Origin: Nemertoderma westbladi
Lineage: Eukaryota > Xenacoelomorpha > Nemertodermatida > Nemertodermatidae
NCBI GenBank assembly: GCA_032718475.1
Contig: JAUCBJ010004884.1
Location: 24,012 to 88,011 of the forward strand
Direction of reading: 5' to 3'
Length of the DNA stretch: 64,000 nt
Position 1 is the stretch's first letter. Each line of letters begins with the position of its first letter. This document shows, piece after piece, positions 10,085 to 20,900 of the stretch. A program made the position numbers and the translations under genes. The notes beneath the pieces are model-generated. The model was not told the DNA's origin, did no database searches, and worked only from the letters and a program-made list of their open reading frames with translations.

Positions 10085-11265
10085 CACTTACCAACTTTTC
10101 TACTGATACACTTGACCATAACATCCTAAAAATCCTTTAAATTAGATTGTTACGGAGTACGTGGTACTCAGTTAAACCTTTTCAAGGATTATCTGAGAAA
10201 TCGACTCCAGTACGTATCTCTAGGCTCTTCTGTAGAATCCACCACCACTTCTATTATAGTAGGCATTCCCCAAGGCAGTCTATTGGGCCCTTTACTATTC
10301 CTACTATATTAACGATCTCCCCACCTCCTTGGATGTAACCACAGCTCTTTTTGCAGACGATACATACAACCTTGTGCCATACCATTAAATCGATATCTTC
10401 TCTATTCAGTACGATGAACAATAACCTAAATAGGCTTTCTGATTGGCTGTCCGACAACAAGCTCACACATAAAAAAAAACTGAATACTGTATTTTTAAAC
10501 ATCACATCACATAAAAAAAACTGAATACTGTATTTTTACTAACAGTAAGTCTTATAACTATAACGATATGCCTTCTGTAAAAATTAATGATGCTAAAATT
10601 AAAAATATTAATAATGCCAAATATTTAGGAGTGAGAATCGACAGTGATTTATCCTGGAAACCCCATATTAATTTAATACTCAAAAATATTTCAATGACAA
10701 GTGGTCTAATGTATAAGTTAAGACGTCATATCTTCCCATTAGGTATATTGCGCCTGGTATTCATTGCTATCACTAATACAACCCTACATTCATTACGCAA
10801 TAACTCTGTGGGGAAATACGTTTACTTCAATACTACACCCACTTAAAACCAAAATTAATACAATTTTACGAACAATTACATTCAGCCATTATCAGGCATC
10901 ATCCACTCCACTTTACAAAAAGTTAAATATTTACCCATTGATAAACTGTATACACTCAAAGTAGCGAAAGTAATGTAGGATGTACAAATTGTGTACATCC
11001 TACATTATGTACATATGATGTACTACACAAATGCATATCACCCTTACAAGATCTATTCCACCGTGCTTCGGATGTACACGCACACGCCACCCGCTCGGCA
11101 AAAACTGACAAATTTTTTATTCCGAGAATATGACTGTTAGTGGGCAAAAATGCACTACAGTACCAGGGACCGATTGTGTGGAATTCAAAAAGTGACAACT
11201 TAAAAATCTACAGAATAAGCCGTTATTTAGTAGAAAGTTAAAAAAAAGTCTGCTTGAAAGTTTAT
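10085..11265 (+). pseudogene. Reverse transcriptase C-terminal half of the CR1/L2-like LINE
   Basis: Readable in shifting frames: TTDHLPTFLL (end of the endonuclease), then IVGIPQGSLLGPLLF (RT motif B), LYINDLP, then ALFADDT (motif C, FADD). A frame at 10568-10846 has KYLGVRIDSDLSWKPHI, diagnostic of the CR1/L2 thumb region, and near 11160 LQYQGPIVWNS marks the end of the ORF. Stops and frameshifts are frequent, and motif A is missing because the front of the RT is lost. Confidence 0.75.
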
Positions 11266-11270
11266 GATTA

Positions 11271-11744
11271 AGCTGATTAGACTGTTAACTATAGTAACAA
11301 TTCTAACAATATACAATGCACTAGTCTTCATCAAAATGAAAAGTCGTCTTACATTTATGAGACTATTTTGAACTGTTGTTTATTACAGTCGTTGAAGTCA
11401 GTCAAAGTCACAGTCAAAGTTACATTGATTTGTCTGAACCTTTTAATCTGATATAATATGTCTCCAGAACCTGCAGCAGTACCGATTAGTATTAGCAGTA
11501 CTATTATTAGTATTATTCAGTGTATTTGAGTTAAGTTTAATTAATAATTACATGCATTGCATACGATTAACCTTAGTTGCAAACCGGTGGCAGCGTATAC
11601 TAGCACAAAACGTGCTATCCGTTGTCTCCGGCCGTAATCAGTAATTTGGTAATGGTACGTTAATTATTTATATTTACATATCGGAAAAAATAAATTGAGA
11701 TTGAGGCGGTACCCTGCCGTCCTGGGAGTCAGGATAAATATATG
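11271..11744. other. Unassigned AT-rich stretch before the 44-bp satellite
   Basis: No coding signature seen. The last 45 bases (gaggcggtaccctgccgtcc and on) are a diverged edge of the satellite. Confidence 0.4.
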
Positions 11745-12829
11745 TAAAGACGGCACTCTGCCGCCTTGGGGCTTAAGTTATAATTATATAAAGGCAGCAC
11801 TCTGCCGCCTTGGGGCTTAAGTTATAATTATATAAAGGCAGCACTCTGCCGCCATGGAGTTTAAGTTATAATTATATAAAGGCAGCACTCTGCCGCCTTG
11901 GGGCTTAAGTTATAATTATATAAAGGCAGCACTCTGCCGCCTTGGGGCTTAAGTTATAATTATATAAAGGCAGCACTCTGCCGCCTTGGGGCTTAAGTTA
12001 TAATTATATAAAGGCAGCACTCTGCCGCCTTGGGGCTTAAGTTATAATTATATAAAGGCAGCACTCTGCCGCCTTGGGGCTTAAGTTATAATTATATAAA
12101 GGCAGCACTCTGCCGCCTTGGGGCTTAAGTTATAATTATATAAAGGCAGCACTCTGCCTCCTTGGGGCTTAAGTTATAATTATATAAAGGCAGCACTCTG
12201 CCGCCTTGGGGCTTAAGTTATAATTATATAAAGGCAGCACTCTGCCGCCTTGGGGCTTAAGTTATAATTATATAAAGGCAGCACTCTGCCGCCTTGGGGC
12301 TTAAGTTATAATTATATAAAGGCAGCACTCTGCCGCCTTGGGGCTTAAGTTATAATTATATAAAGGCAGCACTCTGCCGCCTTGGGGCTTAAGTTATAAT
12401 TATATAAAGGCAGCACTCTGCCGCCTTGGGGCTTAAGTTATAATTATATAAAGGCAGCACTCTGCCGCCTTGGGGCTTAAGTTATAATTATATAAAGGCA
12501 GCACTCTGCCACCTTGGGGCTTAAGTTATAATTATATAAAGGCAGCACTCTGCCGCCTTGGGGCTTAAGTTATAATTATATAAAGGCAGCACTCTGCCGC
12601 CTTGGGGCTTAAGTTATAATTATATAAAGGCAGCACTCTGCCGCCTTGGGGCTTAAGTTATAATTATATAAAGGCAGCACTCTGCCGCCTTGGGGCTTAA
12701 GTTATAATTATATAAAGGCAGCACTCTGCCGCCTTGGGGCTTAAGTTATAATTATATAAAGGCAGCACTCTGCCGCCTTGGGGCTTAAGTTATAATTATA
12801 TAAAGGCAGCACTCTGCCGCCTTGGGGCT
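11745..12829. repeat. 44-bp satellite, left part (about 25 copies)
   Basis: Units centred on GGCAGCACTCTGCCGCC recur every 44 bp with almost no variation. Within each unit GGCAG-CACT-CTGCC is a small hairpin. The array is interrupted at 12829 by a BEL-type element and resumes in the same phase at 36537. The third unit from the left shares a CCATGGAGTTT variant with the last unit at the far right end (about 36841). Confidence 0.97.
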
Positions 12830-13065
12830 TGTCATAAATTATACTTAGGCCATAGCTAATATCCAATATAAGATACAAGTATATTAGCTTGCCAATATTG
12901 TAAACTGTTGAAAGAAGTTGAAACATATGTTAATATTGGAGGTTTGCCGGCAGTATTGTAAAGTAAATATATATAGGTTATTCAATTTAGATAAAGATTA
13001 TTATTAAAGTTTATTAGAAGTTTGTAGCTATCATTTTCCTTTCAATTTATCCACAATTCACTATA
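12830..13065 (+). repeat. 5' LTR of the BEL-type element
   Basis: Begins TGTCATAAATT and ends CACTATA; 236 bp, the same length as the 3' copy, with one visible difference (gttaatattgg here, gttaatcttgg there). Insertion was therefore recent. Confidence 0.95.
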
Positions 13066-13083
13066 TGGCGCCCGATAAAAAAC
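13066..13083 (+). promoter_or_regulatory. Putative primer binding site
   Basis: TGGCGCCCGATAAAAAAC directly abuts the 5' LTR. The first ten bases match the lysine-tRNA-type primer binding sites known from other LTR elements; the rest diverges, so the primer identity is uncertain. Confidence 0.55.
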
Positions 13084-13172
13084 TCTCAATTGCATTACTA
13101 AATTGTAATTTATTTTATAATTGAAATTAAAAGTAACTACATGTTTTCGTTCACACTGTTTGGTATCTCCCA

Positions 13173-14888
13173 TTGGAATCGCATTATGTACTACACGCAT
13201 CATCATTCTCTGTATCTCATGACACGGATAGAAAATCATTAAAGTCTCGCATCATGAACGAACCGCAACAGAAGACATCCAAAGAGACTCAAGCAACGAA
13301 AACGCCCTCAAACCAAGGGAGAGCAACTCTGATCAGTTCACGAAGTGGAGTACGTTCAGCAGCAACAAAACTAATGAAATCAATCGAAGATATTAGCACC
13401 TACGATGATCACAACAAAAACAGTAGACTGGCGATGTTGTTGGACTACAAAGATCGACTTAACTCATTAAACGAAAAGGTATGGTCTACCATGTCTGAAA
13501 CTGAACAGGACATTGACTCAGAGGTGTGTATAGAGTATGAGTTTAAATTAACAGATATTATTACTGGTTTTAGGTTATCATTTAAGACTTCAGAACGTGA
13601 TAGTAAAGTAGTATTGCCGGCAACCCCAAGTAACGATTTTGTCAGTACATCATACTCTAGTGCTGCTAATGCGTATGCAACCAGTTCACTAATTGCTAGG
13701 GATGTTTTGCCTAAACTAAGTCATGAAACTTTTGACGGTAATCCATTGCAATTTGTCACATGGCGTGATTCATTTATTAGCTCAGTTGAAGATTCTGGTC
13801 TACCAGATATTTTAAAATTGCGACATTTGCTACAATCATTAAAAGGTAGAGCCAAGGAACTTTTTAAAAACTTCCCTATTTCCGATGCAAACTATAAAAT
13901 AGCCTTGGATACATTACAACAGGAATATGGCCAAAAATATCGTATTATTCAGAGTCATATTGATGCTTTAAAGGGCATTTTTCATACTCACGGGAACACA
14001 TCCTAATTGCGTGCAGTATACAATACATGTACTACCACTATGCGTGCATTAAAAACATTAGATGTTCAACCAATTGAATACCAACGAATCATTATTCCTG
14101 AAGTATTAAAAACGTTAGATAATGACTTATCTAAACGTTTCTTACGAAAGAAAAACAATAACATTGATTCTATTGATTGGCTCATGGAAAATATTCACGC
14201 AGAACTAGCTACTATAGAAACACTAAATGAAATAAAATACGGCATTCAAATAAATCACAGCCAAGTTCAACAAAAATCAAGCTCATATGAACCACCTGGA
14301 TTGGCACCTTCAGCAGCGGCACTGGCTGTAAATGTCACAAAGCAACAACAAAACACTCACCAAAGACAATATTATTCTAGTACACAAAGGCCATCAAATT
14401 TCACAAATAAGGGTAAAGAAGTATCAAGGGGTAACACAACAACACCTAAATGCGTTTTTTGTGACCAACAACACTTTTCATCAAATTGTAATTTAATTCC
14501 CGAAGTTTCAAAACGAAAAGAATTTTTGAAGGACAAAAGGCGCTGCTTTAATTGCTTAAATGAAGGTCATAATATTCGTTATTGTTCACGACAAAAACCG
14601 TGTTATAAGTGTCATTACATGGGGCATCATACAGCTATTTGTACATGGAAAGATAAGACATATAATAGAAGTCAACAAGGCCCAGGAAATAATACAACAA
14701 CGGGTACGGCAGCTCAAAGTAACCTAGTAGGAGTAGTCCCTTCTTACAGTGACAATGACAATTATATATTTTTACAAACCGCGAAAGTCAAATGTGCCCT
14801 CGGTGTGGAGACTTCAATAAATACACTTTTCGATCAAGGTGCTACGTTAACATTCATTAGCAGACAGTTTGTCTTATCCCGAAGATAA
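13173..14888 (+). pseudogene. BEL-type gag, broken by an in-frame stop
   Basis: Two abutting frames in the same phase are separated only by TAA at 14004-14006. The first (277 aa from Met 13173; a Met at 13254 is an alternative start) contains the BEL capsid-like phrase LPKLSHETFDGNPLQFVTW. The second (293 aa) continues the capsid and carries zinc knuckles CVFCDQQHFSSNC, CFNCLNEGHNIRYC and CYKCHYMGHHTAIC. It then reaches the protease active site as FDQGAT, with DQG where DTG or DSG is usual. Gag packages the RNA and the knuckles bind it. The stop would abolish full-length Gag unless it is read through. About 300 bases seem to be missing right after the protease motif. Confidence 0.88.
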
Positions 14889-15237
14889 TGACTTTAATGT
14901 TGAGTTACTCATAGGAGCAGACCAATATTGGAAGTTCGTTTCTGGTACAATCATTCGAGCGACTAACTCTGACCTTGTAGCTGTTGATAGTGGCGTAGGT
15001 TGGTTACTGTCGGGTAGTATTTACAACAAAGTACACGCTTATTCCAATCACAAAGTTACAAATTTATGTACACCAGTTACATTAACAAATATAAGCTGCA
15101 ACAATCTTCAACAGAAAAACGATGATGACATGTTGTATAAATTATTCGAAACCTACTGCGATATAGAAAGTACAGGGATACAACCAGAAGATACAGAAGA
15201 AATGTTCAAGCATATATTCACATATGAACAAGGAAGG
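14869..15237 (+). pseudogene. BEL-type protease-RT linker, cut by the nested insertion
   Basis: The frame starting MSYPEDND contains ELLIGADQYW and VGWLLSG, the signature phrases found between protease and reverse transcriptase in BEL/Pao polyproteins. It continues to YEQGRY, where the nested element begins at 15238. It is in another frame than gag, and too close to the FDQGAT active site, so the back of the protease has been deleted. Across the insertion the phase continues correctly into the pol reading at 31821. Confidence 0.85.
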
Positions 15238-15371
15238 TATAGAATTATATTCCCTAAATGCCGTGGATTTTCAAAATTTTATTTTTATTCGAATTAACTT
15301 TGTAAAGATTGCTTTGAGTTCTCATTCGTATTTGTTCTATCATTTGTACGCCTATTGGTCAAGTGGTTCAG

Positions 15372-15429
15372 TAGCTCAGTCGGTAGAGCGTTGGAAATTA
15401 TATGTGTAGTAGGTATTGAGTTCGAATCC
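15372..15429 (+). promoter_or_regulatory. tRNA-like pol III A and B boxes in the 5' LTR
   Basis: TAGCTCAGTCGG (15372-15383) matches the A box and GTTCGAATCC (15420-15429) the B box. The D arm GCTC...GAGC pairs fully, but acceptor and T stems do not, so this is not a functional tRNA. Probably a tRNA-derived or SINE-derived segment captured in the LTR. Confidence 0.65.
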
Positions 15430-15647
15430 TAGTAAGTGCGAATTAATTTTTGTGCAGAATTTCATCTCATTTAAATTGACCGCTACAAATTAAATTGCAT
15501 TCGTTTGTACCTAGATTAACCAATGAGACTGCAGTTATTAGATTGTATCCAATGTCGTGCAAGTTATACATTAGCTGGACCAATGGTTATCTTTAAAAAC
15601 CCAATATAATTATAGAATGTTCTCGATTGATTGCAGCACAAATTTGC

Positions 15648-15670
15648 TATATAAAGGTGCGATTTGTTCA
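15648..15670 (+). promoter_or_regulatory. Candidate pol II TATA box and initiator of the 5' LTR
   Basis: TATATAAAGG at 15648-15657 followed by a TTCATT initiator-like phrase around 15667. A second candidate, CATATAAATC at 16871-16880, would give a shorter R-U5 region; the sequence does not decide between them. Confidence 0.4.
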
Positions 15671-17136
15671 TTAGTTATCTCATTGCTCTAACTCGTTGCA
15701 ATTCATTCTATTGAGTTATCTGATTTTGTTTATTCTGTCATTAGTTCTCAGATTACATTTTGTATTATTATCTGCAATAAATTCAGAAATACCGCTATCT
15801 GCTTTTCTTTTACCATGATTCACTACGGTGAACCCAGCTAAGGGACAGGATGGCCAGCTAGAGATCGGGCCGCAGCAATGAACGGGAACATCACGGGAAT
15901 GTAGGCAAGAGACAACCCGCAATACCATCTTGAGTTATTCGCCCATCGCCTGAAAGGTTAGACAGCGTTTGACGCCTTGCTACCTAAGTATAAGACCAAA
16001 AGATCAAAAGGTAGAAGTAGTGACACGCTGTGAGCCTAAAATTACATCTTAGGGACTGTACTGTCTTGATTCAGGAAAAAACCACAGTAGACCTTCACAT
16101 TCCTATGGGGGGGGAGAGAGAGAGCGCAGGCAGATACTAGTACGCAGATAGGACGTAGGCACACCGGTACGAAGCATACAAATTGGTAGGGTGCAGCAAA
16201 CTGTACGCCTAACTCTTGCTAAGTACAGGTGTGTGTGCGACTATTTGTAGTACGACAGTGTCCATTGCATTAGAACTTGTAGGCTAGGGGGGTTGCTGTG
16301 TTTTCACCTGAATTGGGATTGTACCGTTCAGGCGGTAGGGCAGTTTACAGCTAGGCGCAAATAAATTGAGGCTATTAGGGATACTAACATCTACCGTGTC
16401 CCCGCCAACGCCCTAATAGGAAGTTACCCGGACTACCTGGGTGACTAAAATTCTAGATAGGAGCCAGGATAGCTATTAGTAACTGTACGCCTACAGTAGT
16501 AAACTAACACATCTCTTCTTAGTATCAGGGACCTGGTACCTAAAATTGCCGAATTCTGGGCGTAGCATTAACCTTATGCCTGAATTTGAGTCCTGGAAAT
16601 ACGCAAGAGGGGAAGGAACCTTATCATTCGTGAGTATTGGACCTACAAGTTGAAAAATTAGAATATTCGTAAAATGCACACCGTACCCAGTAATTATATA
16701 TGTGAAGGAGCAAAACTGTTTTTGACCGTTCAGAATTAACACACGCGCGTTAGAAATTTATTTACACCTCAAAATATATAAAATTAACTTTTGTCCGTAC
16801 TGTGCTTTGCCCGCTAGTTAGACATCTCCAAATCTCTGCCTGTACCTAGCTAGCGTCTCTTCGCCCAAACCATATAAATCACACCGCGGCAAAGTGTACG
16901 AACCCCTTAGTCCGTCAGTGAGTCAGCCTGACTTTAGGATTCGCTGCGCGGGATTTTGTTTTATCGAAGTTTGTCTGCTCGTAGACTGTTTTCTGCCTCA
17001 CCGGTTATAAGAGATCGATACTGCAATATATTCGCTTACTTAGAGTTTACTGTTTTGGTGAGAAGGTCAGATTTATGATTTGATTTACAAACTTTACAGT
17101 AAGATATTGCAGGTATTGTTACTGTCTCTTCGAATA

Positions 17137-17961
17137 GTAGGAATGTGTTTTACTGAACTACGGTTCGGTAGGACTAAAGTTATTTGAAAATTTTGTATTT
17201 TGAGGTAAAAGTTTGTATTTGATTAGCTAAGTGCTAATTTTTTTTTTTTTTTTGAAATAAAATTTGATTTAAACCGCGTGTAAAATATTTTGGAATTGAA
17301 TACCGGTGTTTAAAAGGGTTTAAATACCATATTGTACCGGTACAAAATTTTTTCGTAAAGTAAAACCTAACTCTTTTGTTTTTTCAGGATTCAGAACTCA
17401 TTTCTAGACTGTAACGGGAGCAAGACCGTGTTTAGCAAGTTTGGGAGATAGATAACCCAACAACTTTGGTTGGGAAAATCGCGTTTCGTCCGCAACGTTA
17501 AAAACGGAAGGGTTCACTTCACGTCCGGTTTGTATCTGGGAATCTGTTTTTCTGGAGAATTATTGGAGTGGGTGAGTTCGAAAAGTTGCATAAATAAGTT
17601 AGGCATTACTGTATTAGTTAAAATTATTGTGGGTTCCACTGTCTCAAGTATTTATGCATTCCGTAAGATTTCTTTGTTCATTGCTGAATTAGTCCGTATT
17701 ATTGTATTTAATTTACCTTTTGATAACGCATATCGTTATCCGATTTATTTGTTATAAAATTGGCCGCTAGGCTAATTTTATTATATACTTATTCCGTGAC
17801 ATTTATTTGCTGTAAAATTGGCCGTTTAGGCTAATTTTATCCATCTGCTATAAAATCGGCCGGTAGGCTAATTTTATATGACTGTAATTAGTACCGTTTA
17901 GATATAAATACGGTAAACTCGATACTTTGACACTCACTTTACTTGACTTACAACTATCGAA
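17137..17961 (+). promoter_or_regulatory. 5' leader of the nested element
   Basis: An 825-bp untranslated region between LTR and ORF1. It has no obvious primer binding site directly after the LTR. It contains a 95-codon upstream frame (17470-17757) of unknown significance and three similar hairpins near its end. Confidence 0.6.
17756..17875 (+). promoter_or_regulatory. Three tandem hairpins upstream of the ORF1 start
   Basis: Arms AAAATTGGCC and GGCTAATTTT recur at 17756-17779, 17814-17838 and 17852-17875, with loops gcta, gttta and ggta. Pairing is complete with one G-U in the first two; the third has a C-A mismatch. They lie 86-206 bp before the ATG, where packaging or translation signals of LTR elements are often found. 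Confidence 0.6.
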
Positions 17962-20900
17962 ATGAGTGACAAACAAGACTATACGAAGAATACACAAACC
18001 GACTATGACTCATGTGACGCGGATAAGTCAGCAGCGGAAGAACAACAGGGGAAGACTCGCGAGCCTACCAAACCTACACCGTGTGCGTCACCAGTACATC
18101 CAGCGGGAGTACCGGATGCCGTAGTACGAGGCGACGGCAGGACCGAGGACTTTCTAACTGTTCCGCAACCTAGATACAGGGAAACGGACATGGTAAGTTC
18201 AGCAGGAAGTCAGGAAAGCGTTGTTAGGAGCGTCGGTGGATACATGGCGCATATAACCAGGAGTATTGGAGAAGGCCAACGCATATTAGACGAGTTGACC
18301 GCTCCGATGTCTCGATTCGAGTTCTACACCCTCCAGGTTAGAGTGCAAACTAGAGTACACAAGTCCGTAGATAACCTAATTGGTCTACAAGATCTAGCTA
18401 GACAGAGACAGGACATGGATACTCAACTTAGAATCCTCGAGAAACTAATGATCGCTAGAGAGAAACTGATTCAGTTTAAGTCGACGATTAGGCAGACACA
18501 ACAGGAACAAGTAGACCAGTTGTTAGGTGAGTCAGTTTCGGACGAATTATTGCAGCCCGAGGAAGAACAGGAACTGTACCGACTGGATGAACAATTGAAA
18601 CATCTGACGGACCACTTACGTATGTGCGGCGAAGACGTCGGCGATTTGGAAACCGTGCCGGAATATACGAGGGAAACTTCACCCGTACGAATCGAATCGG
18701 CACCGGGAATACTGGACCAATCGTTAGTGAGTATTCGCAGCGAAATTGGCGAGATAAGTATAGTGACGTCAGAAATTTCCAGACAGCAACAACAACATGA
18801 TAGACAACAACGGGAAGATGAGGAACAAGCTCAATTGTTGACGGCACAAGCGGCGGTAGAAGAAGAAAAACTACGTGTTGCGAATGTTGCAAGAATCTCT
18901 CATCTGCAAGAACAAGCCGAGTTGGAAGCGGCCGAGATGGAAAGGTTGGAGTTGGACATCGCCCAACAAGCGGCAGCGGCCGAGTTAGCGCAACGAACGG
19001 CAGCAGCAGCGGCTGAGTTAGAGCGACAGAGGTTAGTATCAGAAGCGAGAGCCGAGATGAAAAAACGGCAAATAAAGGCTCAATCAGCTATACGACAAGC
19101 GGAGTTCGAGGCGCAACAACAACAGACGGAACAACGCGAGAAGGAAGTTAAACTTCATTTCGAACTCGGGAAGAAGGCGAGAGAATTAGCCAACGCGAAG
19201 GAAGATCTGGATCTACAAGCCCGTGATCGATCGATGAGATCTCGAGACGGACATGACTTGGACCAGATAGAGGTAAGACATCGCCAAATTCAGGAACGGA
19301 AGAAGGAAGGAAGCGTAGGAGCACCCGGACGGGAACGACAATTAGTAAAGGACTTGTGTCAACGATTCCCACAGGTAACTCATATGTTTGCACCGGTTAC
19401 GACTAAGGAACCTGTTTCGATTGCTGGTAGTAGTAATATTTCTCCTATCCATGGTGCGACGGAACACAGGTTTGTTATTCCGGACAAGTTTACACCGCCA
19501 AGAGCAACGTCGTCGCCTATTCCGAAAGTCAAGGTAAGCAACCCGCCGATTACAGATCGTAGTAGTTTGTTGACTGGACCTGCACTACTGACGACTAAAC
19601 AGGTGAGTCCACCGTCGACACCTAAACCCGTTACACACTACGCTTACCCAATGACGTTTCGACCTGCAAGGCAAGTCGATTCAGCTGTTGCTCGACCACC
19701 GGTTCAGTTTACATCGCAATCTACGACTTCGAGGAAGACTTGTGAGCCTACCGAACAACGGAGAACAGTGGATACGCGACCGGTTCAGTTTACATCGCAA
19801 TCTACGACTTCGAGGAAGACTTGTGAGCCTACCGAACAATGGAGAACAGTGGATACGCGACCGGTTCAGTTTACATCGCAATCTACGACTTCGAGGAAGA
19901 CTTGTGAGCCTACCGAACAACGGAGAACAGTGGACGATATTCCGAAACGAAACGTGAGAATTCGTACGACGCAACGGACGCGAGCACGTCGACCACCATA
20001 TCCAGATGATAGTAGTACTTCAAGCGAATCGGATTACCCGAAACGCGAGGTATTTAGAACAGGGGCGGCCGATGAATATAAACGCGAGCGTTCAGACAAC
20101 TCCTTTGTAGACAATCCTCCACAGAATACACCAACACAGAAGGCGTTACAACCAACGGACGCAATCAGTACACAACAGTTCGCCGACATCCTGCGACCAG
20201 TTGTTAACAAGTTGGCTCAGATCGAGGAACGTCTGGAGGAAGGTTACACCGACAGTTCGAGAAATTCCGAATTCGAACACAATAGACACCCGAATGAACC
20301 ACAAAGACCGGTACCTTCAAAACATACATCGTATCAGGGAAAAGCGCCAAGAAGGGAGAACATCAACCAGGTTACCAACCAAGGACGCGAAACTCTGAAC
20401 GTTGCCGAGGAGATAGCGAAATTCGCAGCCAGGCAAGGATTGCCGGTACAACAACCACCGAAGTTTTCCGGTAGTTCAAAACACTGGCACACATTCGTAG
20501 ACTATATCGAATCTCAGATCGCCGTGTGCGCCTTTACATCACGGGAGAAGTTTAATTACCTGCTTCAAACGTTGTCAGGAGAACCTAAACGTTTGGCAGA
20601 GACCTTCGTTGGTGTACCGGACGCCTTCGAACTAGCGTACGATCGTTTAACTTCGATATACGGAGGTACAGTCAGTATGGCCAGGTCAGTAATAGAGGAA
20701 CTCTGTAAGGGAGGGGCTATTACTAAACCCGTCGACTTATTAAAACTTGCTGACGAGATAAGGAACGCTATCACTACTTTAAGATCCATTGGACAACTTG
20801 ACTACGGGAATACCCCTACAGTCCTATTAAAGATCATAGGACGACTCCACCATCGACTTCGTCGGGAGTGGAGAAAGATCGAATACCAGCGAGAAGAGCG

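Larger units (their letters stand above)
7800..11270 (+). mobile_element. CR1/L2-like LINE, split by a TTAA element
   Basis: Three pieces in the right order for one LINE are seen on the plus strand: a PHD-like finger (7805), the start and end of an AP-type endonuclease (8154-8478), and the second half of a reverse transcriptase with its C-terminal tail (10085-11265). The gap at 8483-10061 is a later insertion. Frames are broken throughout, so the element is dead. Confidence 0.7.
15238..17136 (+). repeat. 5' LTR of the nested element (1899 bp)
   Basis: Starts TATAGAATTATATTCC and ends TCTCTTCGAATA; matched over its whole length by 29918-31815. It is unusually long for BEL/Pao. It contains tRNA-like A and B boxes near its start, a TATAAA at 15650 and another at 16873, and an AATAAA at 15776. 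An 83-codon minus-strand frame at 16491-16742 is present in both LTRs but resembles nothing I know. Confidence 0.93.

Noticed and set aside
11745-12829. CRISPR-like array
   Set aside because: Units are directly adjacent and identical with no unique spacers; it is an ordinary 44-bp satellite in a eukaryotic genome.
15366-15440. A functional tRNA gene in the LTR
   Set aside because: Only the D arm and the two promoter boxes fit; acceptor and T stems do not pair and no clear anticodon arm forms.
16491-16742. 83-codon minus-strand ORF in both LTRs
   Set aside because: It is conserved only because the LTRs are near-identical; composition is not protein-like and no family is recognised.
19681-19974. 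Minus-strand repeat ORF opposite ORF1
   Set aside because: Antisense shadow of the three 81-bp repeats in the Gag-PR-IN ORF.
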